Assembly (NCBI GenBank): GCA_947243795.1
Contig: OX365942.1
Span: forward strand, 186,001-250,000
Source: Saccharomyces uvarum
Lineage: Eukaryota > Ascomycota > Saccharomycetes > Saccharomycetales > Saccharomycetaceae
DNA length: 64,000 nt
Direction of reading: 5' to 3'
Numbering within the stretch: position 1 is the first letter of the stretch; the number at the start of each line of letters is the position of its first letter. Of this stretch, positions 9,950 through 21,729 are shown piece after piece. Made by a program: the position numbers and the translations under genes. Below the pieces are notes generated by a model. The model did no database searches. It was not told the origin of the DNA and worked only from the letters and a program-made list of their open reading frames with translations.

Positions 9950-10348
9950 TTAGAAGGATCTGATCTGTCGGGGCAATATATGTATGTATTTGTATAGACT
10001 TTTGAAGAATCACCCACCCCCCCGTACCTTTGTCTGACAGCTTCTAATGAATATTGAGGTGAACGTAGTTAGTAACCATTTATGATAGTGTCTTAGGGCA
10101 AATGTAAAATAATCTAAATATATAGGACAACCTTTTTCCTTTCTTCTGGTCGTTTCGTTCTTTTTTTGGGCATTACGCTACTCAATCCAATAATGTGGGG
10201 GTGATGCTAGATCCATTTTCGGAGCAGTAAAATACAATTCCAAGAACGAAACAAAGTACAGAACAACAAAACAAAAGTAAGGAACGGTGGATACAGCACA
10301 AGGCGAATAGTTCCTGAATCCAATTGCAAGGGAAAAAGAAAAAGGTAA
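9950..10348. other. Intergenic, PSH1 to AIM39
   Basis: Contains the PSH1 3' end and the AIM39 leader. An ATG at 10193 is in frame with AIM39, but stops at 10202-10204, 10208-10210 and 10346-10348 close that frame (see findings). No other feature seen. Confidence 0.6.
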
Positions 10349-11383
10349 ATGACTCGGTTTGCGATTCCACGTAACATTACGATATCTTCACGCTGTACGA
10401 GAAGTATATGGTCATTCACCCAGGCGCCCACCCGTAGCCGTATTTGGTCTAATACTTTGAAGCGAGCCACCACAAGTAAAGGAAAAGCTTCGATAGTGGC
10501 AAGCAGGCAAGTCCATGATGGGAAGCATTTCTTTACCACACCACAGCAGCAACAAACGAACTCGGAGGGAACTGAAGAGAAAGAGCACCACAACGTGAAA
10601 GAAGAGGATCTGAAAAGTATTGGTCAAGCCATAGCACAACAACGAAATAAACGCCGAAAACAAATATGGTCGGCTATGTTCGGAGGGATATTTGGTGTGA
10701 TAATAGGATATTCGGTAATTTATAAAGTGATATACTTGCAAGATCAGAGTTTCATACCATTGTTTCCTTCGTCCAAGATACGCAAATTGAGTACAAGAGA
10801 TTTGAAGAAGATCGACGTGAATCAGGTGCAAAGTCTTTCCAAATTGAGAGTGCTGGAGAAATTGTCCGGTCACGACATGATCAAAGAACAGTACGGGGTG
10901 CCGCTCTTGGACAAAGACGGCAACTCGCCAAGATTGAACGAATTCAGCATGTGGTGCGAAGACCAAGACCCATGCGTGACCGGTATTGTGATGGAACCGG
11001 ACGACAAAAGAGATAGTTCGCACACCTGGTATAGAATTCCCTTTGTTTGCAAATGGAGGATAACGCATCGGCCGATAAGCATACGCGGCACCATCGACGA
11101 TTTGCTGAACCGTATTGGATTAGAGACCACGGACTTATTCGAGATAATATCACCTGAAAGAGTATACGGGTCGTTCAAGTACGAGTACCCGCTGCAGGGG
11201 GACACACATGCATTACACGTCTGGTTCCATGGCGAGATTGAACTGGACGACGATTCGCTGGTTGTATATAACGGCAAGTACCACGTGGACGTCAAACTCC
11301 AGGAGATCGACCTGTTCAGACGGGAGAAGAACGGGCAGCTAGTGCAGTACGTTTTGTTCAAAAACGACACCAGCGATAGGTAA
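10349..11383 (+). CDS. AIM39: Mitochondrial inheritance protein
   Basis: Fungal-specific protein of unknown biochemical role; S. cerevisiae AIM39 mutants show raised mitochondrial genome loss. The 344-residue protein starts at ATG 10349, which is preceded directly by an in-frame TAA, so no longer form is possible. The N-terminus is basic, Ser/Thr/Arg-rich and free of acidic residues (a good mitochondrial presequence); one membrane segment lies about residues 108-130 (FGGIFGVIIGYSVIYKVIYL). The rest is a soluble C-terminal domain with a charged end. S. cerevisiae is annotated at 395 residues as I recall; the missing ~51 N-terminal residues correspond to a region that is not open here. Confidence 0.88.
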   Translation: MTRFAIPRNITISSRCTRSIWSFTQAPTRSRIWSNTLKRATTSKGKASIVASRQVHDGKHFFTTPQQQQTNSEGTEEKEHHNVKEEDLKSIGQAIAQQRNKRRKQIWSAMFGGIFGVIIGYSVIYKVIYLQDQSFIPLFPSSKIRKLSTRDLKKIDVNQVQSLSKLRVLEKLSGHDMIKEQYGVPLLDKDGNSPRLNEFSMWCEDQDPCVTGIVMEPDDKRDSSHTWYRIPFVCKWRITHRPISIRGTIDDLLNRIGLETTDLFEIISPERVYGSFKYEYPLQGDTHALHVWFHGEIELDDDSLVVYNGKYHVDVKLQEIDLFRREKNGQLVQYVLFKNDTSDR

Positions 11384-11699
11384 AATAATGTAAATACTAC
11401 CTACTAACTGTTAAAATTATGATTATTATCGTTATTGAACTACTTATTTTTCGGTTACGTAAGTTAAAACAGTGTTTGTTATATAAGAATATTTGAAGGT
11501 AGAATAAATTGAAAAAAAAAAAGGAAAGTGAGTAAGTGAGTAACGAACTGGAAAGAAGATAAAAGACCGCCCAGATGTATTACCCTGGGGCCTGCAGAAG
11601 AAATGTCAAAGGGGTTGGGGAAAGGAAGGGAAAGAAAATAATACATTTCGGAAACGTCAATGGGTATTATTATCAGCATAGCGACGAGCCGCGCCTTCT
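11384..11699. other. Intergenic between convergent AIM39 and DDR2
   Basis: 3' ends of two convergent genes. An A-rich tract at 11510-11523; no ORF or repeat supported. Confidence 0.6.
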
Positions 11700-11876
11700 T
11701 TAGATCAAGAAGGCCAGAGCACCGCCTACAACGGCGCCAACGACACCGGCGTTCAGCAGCTGGCCGTTTTGCGCATGCAAGGCAGGAGCAGCGTTGCTGG
11801 AGGAGTTGGACGAATTGGCGGCGGTAGCAATGCCGAAAACAGAAACGGCGGAAATCAAAACTTGCGATACTTTCAT
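11700..11876 (-). CDS. DDR2: Multistress response small protein
   Basis: 58-residue protein (61 in S. cerevisiae), read from ATG at 11876 to TAA at 11700-11702. It begins MKVSQVLISAVSVFGIATA, a signal-peptide-like hydrophobic start, then an Asn/Ser-rich stretch, and ends with the strongly conserved block HAQNGQLLNAGVVGAVVGG and ALAFLI, a second hydrophobic segment. Function is unknown; in S. cerevisiae the gene is a classic Msn2/Msn4 target induced by DNA damage, heat and other stress, and the protein is found in the vacuole or secretory path. Three AGGGG stress elements lie upstream (on the minus-strand promoter side), supporting the same control. Confidence 0.93.
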   Translation of the reverse strand: MKVSQVLISAVSVFGIATAANSSNSSSNAAPALHAQNGQLLNAGVVGAVVGGALAFLI

Positions 11877-12057
11877 TGTGAGTGTGTCTTGGATAAGCGT
11901 GCTTGGAAAACTAACTCTCTAGCACAAGACAAGAAGAAGCGACGATCAAGACAACGCACGCACACACACACACTCATATTTATATATATATATATAGACA
12001 TGATATATATAAATATACACATGTATACGTATCTCTTTATGCATGGAATATACCATA

Positions 12058-12070
12058 AGGGGCAGAGGGG
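12058..12070 (-). promoter_or_regulatory. Two stress response elements (STRE) upstream of DDR2
   Basis: AGGGG at 12058-12062 and 12066-12070, i.e. CCCCT on the DDR2 strand, about 185-195 bases before its ATG. This is the Msn2/Msn4 core site, and DDR2 is a known target in S. cerevisiae. Binding here is inferred. Confidence 0.65.
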
Positions 12071-12347
12071 GAGGCAGAAAGGGAAACAAGGGAAGAAAAA
12101 CCAACTGAAAAAAGGACTGTTCCAGGAATAAGGGAAAAGAAGCGGCATCGGGCTTAAACCTCACGCCTTTTCCTCCAAATACGTTTGATAGCTAGAGTAT
12201 TGGTATTACCGGCGATTTTCTTGCTTTGGGCGCAGACCGTCCCTTAAACGGTTTTTTCCTGGGGTCTTGGCAATCGTGTCTGGGTGTGTTATATATTACA
12301 TCAAAAAAAGGGTGGGCGGCTAAATTTCTGGCCTGGGGGCCTGGCCA

Positions 12348-12352
12348 AGGGG
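12348..12352 (-). promoter_or_regulatory. Distal STRE upstream of DDR2
   Basis: A third AGGGG core, about 470 bases before the DDR2 ATG, in a GC-rich patch. A five-base match alone is weak; distance and context make it plausible. Confidence 0.3.
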
Positions 12353-12522
12353 CGAGCTGGCCAGCCCGCAGCCAGCTATATTAAGAGTCGAGAACATGTT
12401 ACATACGATAGTGATAATAATGATAATGATGTTGATGGGTGATGTTGAATATAAGCAGGAAAGTGTAGAGTGGTAAGTAAGGTGGTGTTATGTAGATATG
12501 TAGGGGATGGGATGGGCGGCTT

Positions 12523-13713
12523 TCATATTTTCTTTTGAAGTTTCATGTAGAAGAGATGGTAGTCGTCCAGATCATAAACGATCTTGTCCAGCTTGGTGTA
12601 TTCGGGCAGCGATTCGTTGATGCGTAGTATTTTCTGGAAAGACGGGCTCGTGGCGTTCTTGGTGAAGAAGGTCATCGAGAACTCTCTTGGCTGGAAAACG
12701 GACAGGATGTGCAAGAGAACGTTCAGGTTGTCTTGCTTCCCCTGGGAGATGTCGAAGACAGGGATGTTACTCTCGAACGAGGCGTACGACCAGCCCTTCT
12801 CCGGGGTCACATGCAGGGTGTAGTAGTATTTTTCCGCGAGGACCATGTTGGACGAGTACCCGCATGGCGTGAATGCAAATGCGTCGTGGTGGAACGATGC
12901 GTCTGAATCCTGGGAGGAGTTCAGGTAGATCTCGTCGAGCTTGGTCTTCTTGGTCATCTGGTAGCCCAGGTTGTGGCCCTTGTCCTCGTTCGCTTCCGTG
13001 GGGGCAGGCGTGGATGTGTCGGGACCGCACACAAACATGTTGGCACAGTGCGGGTCCAGCTCGGTCATGAGCACTTCGAAGGTCTCGTCGTCGTCTTCGG
13101 TGTATTCCCTCTCCTGGGGCATGGTGGGGTCCGTCTCGGTGACGTACAGGTTCCAGTGGTTGCTCTTGTCGTTTCTGCCGACGGAGTAGCTCTTGCCGTG
13201 GTCGAAGAACTGGTTGAGATAGTCCACTTCGTCCGCCCAGTTTTGGTGGATGGTAGCTTGCTTGCAAGGGAAAAGGAAACATCGTCTTGAGTAGAACACT
13301 TTGAAGGGCGCGTACTTGCCGTCCGGGGTGGCTTGAAACTTCCACGACAACTCTTGCTCAATGGTGTGGAAAAGCTTGGCGAGACAGAACAGTGTGGTGG
13401 TGGTGCCGCACGTCTTCAGCGTCAACTTGTGGTCGAAGACGAACAGCGAGGATTCGCTCAGCAGGAATGCGTCCAGCTCCTGGGTCTTCTTCATGGACAG
13501 AACCTCGCACTTGACCAGCTTCAGAATTTCGATCCATTTGTCCATGGCGACATCTCTCAGCGTCTTGCCCGTGGTGATGGCGTTCTTGTGCGGGTAGAAC
13601 CAGATTTCCAGCAGCTTCTCAGGCCCTTCGAACGCGTCCGTCGAGTCGAGCGTGGCCGATAATTCGTGGTCGATGTAGTTGTGGTTAGTCAGTTCTTTGA
13701 TGGTAACAGTCAT
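12523..13713 (-). CDS. SPE2: S-adenosylmethionine decarboxylase proenzyme
   Basis: Makes decarboxylated AdoMet, the aminopropyl donor for spermidine and spermine; cytosolic, pyruvoyl-dependent. The 396-residue proenzyme carries the self-cleavage site LLSESSLFVFD, with cleavage expected between Glu87 and Ser88, Ser88 becoming the pyruvoyl group. Further landmarks match the eukaryotic family: the CGTTTTL segment (about 100-106), SRRCFLFPC with the catalytic Cys, and the FHHDAFAFTPCGYSSN block. Length equals S. cerevisiae Spe2. Odd point: the coding DNA is far richer in G+C than its neighbours (one 60-base line I counted is 58%), giving many spurious overlapping frames, while the protein is well conserved. 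Confidence 0.96.
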   Translation of the reverse strand: MTVTIKELTNHNYIDHELSATLDSTDAFEGPEKLLEIWFYPHKNAITTGKTLRDVAMDKWIEILKLVKCEVLSMKKTQELDAFLLSESSLFVFDHKLTLKTCGTTTTLFCLAKLFHTIEQELSWKFQATPDGKYAPFKVFYSRRCFLFPCKQATIHQNWADEVDYLNQFFDHGKSYSVGRNDKSNHWNLYVTETDPTMPQEREYTEDDDETFEVLMTELDPHCANMFVCGPDTSTPAPTEANEDKGHNLGYQMTKKTKLDEIYLNSSQDSDASFHHDAFAFTPCGYSSNMVLAEKYYYTLHVTPEKGWSYASFESNIPVFDISQGKQDNLNVLLHILSVFQPREFSMTFFTKNATSPSFQKILRINESLPEYTKLDKIVYDLDDYHLFYMKLQKKI

Positions 13714-14948
13714 TGCACGGTGGGCTTATTTGCGTAAGATACTATAAACAATAACGTACAAAAAGAAGCTACAGTCCAATAGTCACGAATGGAAAAGAAA
13801 AAAAGAAACTGGAAATTGACGCAAGCAACTAGCCGTAGCGTATGGAATATATACACGTACAGATATACGGAGAATATCGTGTCAATTGGCAAGTTTATTC
13901 GATGCCTGAACATCGAAAATGCGTATTTGGGTTTTTTTTCTTCGAGTAACGCCGGAAGAAAAAAAAAAAGTGAAATTTTCCGCAGGTTTATCATTCCTCA
14001 CGTCATGAGGCATTTGCACTGCGGGAAGCTCTCGCTCCCGGCAAGCACATACAAACCGACGCAACAGAGCCTGCTCATGTGACTACAGTGTCCCCAAACG
14101 CTGGGTTCTGTCATCTGTTGCATGGCAGAGGTGCGCATAGCCCTAACAATGCCATGGCGCTGTTCGGCCGGGTATCCCCACGGTTTCCGTTTTTTTTTTT
14201 TTCATTTTTCATTTTTCGCTGGCCGATGCCTATAAAAAAGAAAAAGAGTGAAAAAGTTCGAGTATTCTCTCTCCAATGGGTTTGAACACAAAGTAAATCG
14301 AGCATGCCGTGCAACGGGCATGGAGGAGTGCCTCCATGCTGTGGCACACACGCGTATCTACATAACATCAGGGACTGCAAAAGAAGCGGCGAGGTGGCCC
14401 ACGCCTAGTGGAACTACACAGACTTCCTCGCTGCGATACTACGGTCCCCAGAGCAATCCCAACAAGCAATTACATATTCCCCCGCTGAACCTGTGCCGTC
14501 CACGGACGGCGCCGACGCTATATGATCCGGGGGAAGACGCTTTGTCCACATCTCTTTTTCCACCGCAGCAGTAGTAATATAGTATAGCACAAATAGTTCT
14601 TGTCGGATATTCTCGCGTATTACCCTGTCACGTGGCCGGGCTCAGTTATTTTTTTTGAACCGGCTCTTTCACCCCGGTCTCCGGTTGCGTCGATCAGAAA
14701 ATTATTATGATGAGGATGGTGAAGGTGCTTGACCTTAGTAGTAGAGTAGTTCTGATCACCCTTTCCTCCCTCAAAAGAAGTAGGAATTTGCTATCGGTCA
14801 GTCGGGTTTGCTTAGAAGTACATCTGCGACATTACTACACACTTGTGCTGCTACATCTTTGTCTATTTTCTGCCATTTTCTCGTATCGTTTCGTATAGTG
14901 CCGTACTCAAGGATCGAGGATTAGAACGTTAATTTCTTTAAGTCTGCT
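13714..14948. other. Divergent SPE2/GAL11 promoter region
   Basis: 1.2 kb between two divergently transcribed genes. It contains a perfect inverted repeat at 14318-14339 (listed), a CACGTG E-box (14629-14634, Cbf1/Pho4-type core), the palindromic CCGTCC-AC-GGACGG near 14497-14510, and poly(dA:dT) tracts at 13929-13975 and 14190-14203 typical of nucleosome-poor promoters. A 108-codon frame at 14248-14574 starts at GTG and has no protein-like character. No RNA gene recognised. Confidence 0.55.
14318..14339. repeat. Perfect 9-base inverted repeat
   Basis: Arms GCATGGAGG (14318-14326) and CCTCCATGC (14331-14339) with a 4-base spacer AGTG: a strong hairpin in RNA or a two-fold protein site. Function unknown; about 610 bases upstream of GAL11. 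Confidence 0.7.
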
Positions 14949-15437
14949 ATGTCTTCTGCTCCTATCCACGACAAGGACACTCTGTCCAATGCCGAGCGTG
15001 CGAAGAACGTCAACGGTCTGTTGCAAGTGCTCATGGACATCAACACTCTGAATGGAGGCAGCTCCGATACCGCTGATAAGATAAGGATCCATGCCAAAAA
15101 TTTTGAAGCGGCCCTGTTCGCCAAGAGCTCTTCAAAAAAGGAGTACATGGACAGCATGAACGAGAAGGTCGCCGTCATGCGCAACACGTACAACTCCAGA
15201 AAGAATGCTGTCACTGCTGCCGCTGCTAACAACAACATCAACCACGTGGAACAGCAACGCTCGAACAACCTCAAGAACGCTGCCAACAACGCCAACAACA
15301 TGAATGTCAACATGAACCTGAACCCTCAGATGTTTTTGAATCAGCAGGCTCAGGCCAGACAGCAGGTTGCGCAACAATTAAGAAACCAACAACAGGTTGC
15401 GCAACAACAACAGCAACAACAGCAACAACAACAGCAA

Positions 15438-15469
<32 letters not shown>

Positions 15470-16421
15470 ACAACAACAGCAGAGGCGTCAATTGACTCCG
15501 CAACAACAGCAGCTAGTGAACCAGATGAAAGTGGCCCCTATTCCCAAGCAATTGCTACAGAGAATTCCCAATATTCCACCAAATATCAACACATGGCAGC
15601 AAGTCACTGCGCTGGCCCAACAAAAGCTATTGACTCCTCAAGATATGGAGGCTGCTAAGGAGGTCTACAAGATTCACCAGCAATTGTTGTTCAAGGCAAG
15701 ATTGCAGCAACAGCAGGCCCAAGCACAGGCCCAAGCAAACAGTAACAACATCAGCGGCGGAAACAGCAACGGTATCTCGCAAAATGGCAATATTAACAAC
15801 AATATGAACATTCCTCAACAGCAACAACAGCAAATGCAGCCTTCTAACACAAACGCAAACACAAGCCCCTTACAACAACAACAGCAGCAGCAACCACAGA
15901 ATACCGTACCAAACGTTCTAAATCAGATTAACCAAATCTTCTCTCCAGAGGAACAACGTAGCTTATTGCAGGAAGCCATCGAAACTTGCAAGAATTTCGA
16001 AAAAACCCAATTGGGCAATACAATGACAGAGCCTGTAAAGCAAAGTTTCATCAGAAAGTACATCAACCAAAAGGCTTTGAGGAAAATTCAAGCTTTAAGA
16101 GATGCTAAAAACAACAACAACAATAATAATGTTAACAATAATGCCTCCAATTTGCAGAGATCTCAGAACGTGCCCATGAATGTCATCCAGCAACAACAAA
16201 ATGCCGCCAATAACGACACTATTCCACCATCTGCTACGCCCAATACTGCTGCCTTCCCTCAGCAGCAACAACAGAATGCAAACTCCAAACTATACCAAAT
16301 GCAACAGCAACAGCAAGCTCAGGCGCAAGCCCAGGCTCAAGCCCAGGCCCAGGCCCAGGCCCAGGCGCAAGCCCAAGCCCAAGCACAAGCACAAGCCCAA
16401 GCCCAGGCACAAGCCCAGGCA

Positions 16422-16453
<32 letters not shown>

Positions 16454-16952
16454 AGCACAAGCTCAGGCTCAGGCTCAAGCGCAAGCGCAAGCTCAGCAAC
16501 AACCCACTCAACAGCCACAGGCTCAAGCACAACCTAACCCACTGCATGGGTTGACACCAACTACAAAGGATGTCGAAGTCATTAAGCAATTGTCGTTAGA
16601 TGCTTCCAAGACTAACCTAAGACTCACGGATGTAACAAATTCTTTATCCAATGATGAAAAGGAAAAGATAAAAATGAAGTTAAAGCAAGGTCAAAAATTA
16701 TTTGTCCAAGTAAGTAATTTTGCACCACAAGTTTACATTATTACTAAGAACGAAAACTTCTTGAAGGAAGTCTTCCAATTAAGAATTTTTGTCAAAGAAA
16801 TCCTGGAAAAATGTGCTGAAGGTATATTTGTTGTTAAATTGGACACCGTTGACAGACTGATCATCAAGTATCAAAAGTACTGGGAGAGCATGAGGATCCA
16901 AATTTTAAGGAGACAAGCTATCTTAAGGCAGCAACAACAAATGTCCAGTAAT

Positions 16953-16988
<36 letters not shown>

Positions 16989-17111
16989 ACCGCTAATGCT
17001 CCTGTTACCGGCAATAACAATAATGCCAACAATATTGCTACTCAGCAAAATATGCAACAATCATTACAACAAATGCAGCATTTGCAACAATTGAAAATGC
17101 AGCAACAACAA

Positions 17112-17146
<35 letters not shown>

Positions 17147-18353
17147 ACAACAACAACAACAACAACAACAACAGCAGCAACAACACATATATCCCTCCTC
17201 AGCAAACGGTCCATCCAATTACTCAGCAATGACTAATGCCTCCAATAATAATAGTAATATCCCTTACATGAACCATAAAAACAACTCCAGCATGGATTTT
17301 TTGAACTCAATGGAAAATACCCCAAAGATTCCTGCATCTGCCACAACAACTCCATCACTTAACAAAGCACTCAGTAGCAAGGCCAACAACAGAACTAAAT
17401 CTAATACAATACCTGTTACCAGCATTTCGTCAACGAATAAGAAGCTCTCGATATCAAATGCCACTAGCCAACAACCGACTCCTAGATCTGCCTCAAATAC
17501 TGCTAAATCCACTCCAAACACTAATCCTTCCCCATTGAAAAGTCAAGCTAAAAACGGTACGCCAAATTCCAATAATATTAAAAATGCACAATCTCCCATG
17601 GGTGTACAACCATCGTATAACACTAGCACGATCGAAAATGCATTCAAAAAGGAAGAACTTTTATTAAAAGATTTGGAAATGAGGAAAGCTGAAATCTCTT
17701 CTCGTTTCAAACACCGCCAAGACATTTTTAAGGATTCTCCTGTGGATTTGTTCATAAGTACAATGGGTGATTGTCTAGGTATTAAAGATGAAGAGATGCT
17801 TCTTTCTTGTGATATCCCCAAGTCTGTCGTTGATCACACCAATGGTTCTGGTAAAAGGAAACCTACAAAGGCAGCACAAAGGGCTCGTGATCAAGATTCT
17901 GTTGACGTTTCCATCAAGGACAATAAGCTAATTATGAAAAGCAAATTCAATAAGAGTAACAGATCATACTCGATAGGGTTGTCCGACGTTGCTGTTATTT
18001 TCAAGGGTATTGGCGGCAACTTTAAAGATCTGTCTACTTTGGTCCATTCATCATCGCCATCCACTTCTTCTTCCAATGTCGATTTTACTAATTCTAAAAA
18101 GAGGAAGGCAAGCGTATTAGAAATAAGTCCTCAAGATTCAATAACGTCGGTGCTATCACCAGATTCAAATATAATGAGTGACTCCAAAAAAATCAAAATC
18201 GATTCTCCTGATGACCAATTTATGACCAAATCCGGCGCCACAGCCAATGGAAAACAAGAAGTTGCAAAGAATGAGGCTCCATTCATGACTTCCACCGCTG
18301 ATTCAGAGCAATTCAACGTATGGGATTGGAATAACTGGACAAGTGCTATTTGA
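14949..18353 (+). CDS. GAL11: Mediator tail subunit Med15/Gal11
   Basis: Coactivator subunit of the Mediator tail that binds acidic activators such as Gal4, Gcn4 and Pdr1; nuclear. The protein has 1134 residues (1081 in S. cerevisiae). A KIX domain occupies about residues 10-86 (NAERAKNVNGLLQVLMDIN...). It is followed by a poly-Gln tract (about 152-178), the conserved activator-binding segment QMKVAPIPKQLLQRIPNIPPN, a long Gln-Ala alternating tract (about 457-515), an Asn run (about 668-680) and a second poly-Gln tract (about 717-745). The C-terminal Mediator-association part is conserved, ending WDWNNWTSAI. The extra length against S. cerevisiae sits mainly in the repeats. Antisense and shifted frames over the repeats are artefacts. 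Confidence 0.96.
15402..15483 (+). repeat. CAA/CAG trinucleotide tract in GAL11
   Basis: About 27 consecutive Gln codons mixing CAA and CAG. The interruption pattern should limit slippage; length is likely polymorphic. Confidence 0.85.
16310..16498 (+). repeat. Gln-Ala hexanucleotide-type tract in GAL11
   Basis: About 60 residues of alternating Gln and Ala written with CAG/CAA and GCN codons in mixed order (CAGGCN, CAAGCN). The S. cerevisiae orthologue has the same kind of tract at this place. The varied synonymous codons argue for selection on, or age of, the amino acid pattern rather than recent slippage. Confidence 0.85.
17100..17185 (+). repeat. Second CAA/CAG tract in GAL11
   Basis: About 28 Gln codons, following an AAC-rich Asn run at about 16951-16986. 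Conserved in position with S. cerevisiae Gal11. Confidence 0.85.
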
Positions 18354-20257
<1,904 letters not shown>

Positions 20258-20367
20258 GCGTATACACATTATATAGATGCTAAACTTATAAACAGAAAAT
20301 ATCAAGCCGATCACAAATAACTAAAGAATATAATCACAACTTTACGTAAATTCGTTATTCTTAGTCC

Positions 20368-21472
20368 TCACTCTTCCTTCTCCCCCTCCCTTAATATAGA
20401 GGAACACCACTTAGCTGCACCAACGGTATTACTAGAAATGGTGATGATTGTGAAAAACGGTATAATTTCCAACAGGCCTGCCGACATCCCGAAACATATG
20501 AAACTTGCGTAATGTTCATACTGGAAATCCTTAGCTTCTTTCTTACTGAACCCCCTTAGTAAGAAATATCTCTGTAAATACGTATATGTTCTCCGAGGAG
20601 CCATTAATTGATTCGCCAAGATAGGCCCTATTATGGGGATTAACGACAGTAATGTCAACGTTGTAAAATCAGACAGTTTGAAGATCATTCCGAATAAGAA
20701 TTTAGGGATTTTGAAAACCCAATTTCCCTTTATAGTATTGAAATTCCTCACTGCATCTGGTTCATCAATATTTCTATGTTTTATTTGCGGTTTAGGCAAA
20801 TGCTTTCCCGCGTTAAGGAATTCGTCTTGATCTTGCAACACTAGAGAAATATCAAAGATCTGGTTTGTGATATGAGTCAAGACCAACGTTCTACAAACAA
20901 AAGCAGTCAAGACGTTTGTTTGTAAGATCCATTGAATATGAACCAATACCACACCAAGAGGGCCTAACAGTACTATAGCCCAAGGCACTAATAGCGGCAC
21001 AAAAATGATGTAAAAAAGACCGGCAATAGTAATGAAAATTAGGGCATAGCAAAGAGCAAACAGGAAAATGTGTTTCCAATAAACGGGGTTTGTCAATACT
21101 TCATAGAATCCCTAACATAAACAAAAAAAAAAATAAGTTAGCCAAAGAAAGAATATTAGAACCGCAAAAATGTGTATATATACTTACTAAAAATGGGTAA
21201 ATGAATGCTTTTGAACTGAAGATCTCTTTAATAAAGTTTTTCTTTAGCAAATCGTATCTCAGCTTCATTGTTGGTATTGTGTCTGGAAACCAAATTTCAA
21301 ACTGATATCTCAATATATTAAGCCAGCTATTTGTCTTATCTCCCCCTAAAGTAGCGTGTTCTTTAGATGGCTCTACTGTAGACTGTAGTCTTTTTCCTGC
21401 AAAAGTTGAAGAACTAACTCCTGTGACATTGGAATTGTGGCTGTGGCTTATAAGCTCAATTCTGGGTTTCAT
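20368..21472 (-). CDS. RRT8: Spore wall protein, two exons
   Basis: Multi-pass membrane protein of the LDS1/LDS2/RRT8 family; in S. cerevisiae these are lipid-droplet-associated sporulation proteins that support spore wall assembly. Two frames abut and are joined by an intron I propose: exon 1 21188-21472 (95 codons, ends IYPFL), intron 21112-21187 (76 bases; GTAAGT donor, GGCTAAC branch-like sequence, TTAG acceptor), exon 2 20368-21111 (starts GFYEVLTNPVYW). The product is 342 residues. Several hydrophobic helices fill exon 2 (about 110-170 and 230-260). It is followed by a related gene, LDS2, whose intron sits at the equivalent place, which supports the model. Coordinates given span both exons. 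Confidence 0.85.
21112..21187 (-). other. Predicted intron of RRT8
   Basis: 76 bases, donor GTAAGT, acceptor TTAG preceded by a long T-tract, candidate branch GGCTAAC about 33 bases before the acceptor. Joining is phase 0 and restores one frame across FL|GF. The branch site departs from TACTAAC, so splicing may be weak. Confidence 0.75.
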
Positions 21473-21729
21473 TCTTGATTTGCCTTTGCAAGAAAGCAGG
21501 GGTCCTCAGGGATAGCCTTGCCCTTTTTTCCTGGTCCCTTACGTTTTCTTGAGGGTGATTAACTTGATACTTTTTTTGAGGTCCGGAGTCAAAAGCACCC
21601 TGATTTTCAAGTCTATGAAAGTGTAAGAACGAATATTATTAGCGAGCAGTACAAATATATGTAGTAAATAGTTGAGTTGGTATGTATTATGCAGAGCGGC
21701 AGCCCGTGGGCAGTGCTATTTTCAAGGCT

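Larger units (their letters stand above)
11877..12522. other. DDR2 promoter and SPE2 3' flank
   Basis: 646 bases. Next to DDR2 is a CA repeat (about 11956-11973) followed by a TA repeat (about 11979-11996) that can act as the TATA region. Further out are G-rich patches with stress elements, then a GC-rich part near 12300-12380. Frames at 11769-12164 are simple-sequence artefacts. Confidence 0.6.

Noticed and set aside
11769-12164. Frames of 72-120 codons on both strands upstream of DDR2
   Set aside because: Built from CA/TA simple repeats and the antisense of DDR2; the real gene is the 58-codon DDR2.
12584-13662. Many plus- and minus-strand frames across SPE2
   Set aside because: GC-rich coding DNA lacks stops in other frames; these are shadows of SPE2.
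14248-14574. 108-codon frame upstream of GAL11
   Set aside because: Starts at GTG, no family resemblance, lies in promoter DNA, composition unlike a yeast protein.
16180-16589. Arg/Pro/Lys-rich and Leu-rich frames inside GAL11
   Set aside because: Shifted or antisense translations of the Gln-Ala repeat.
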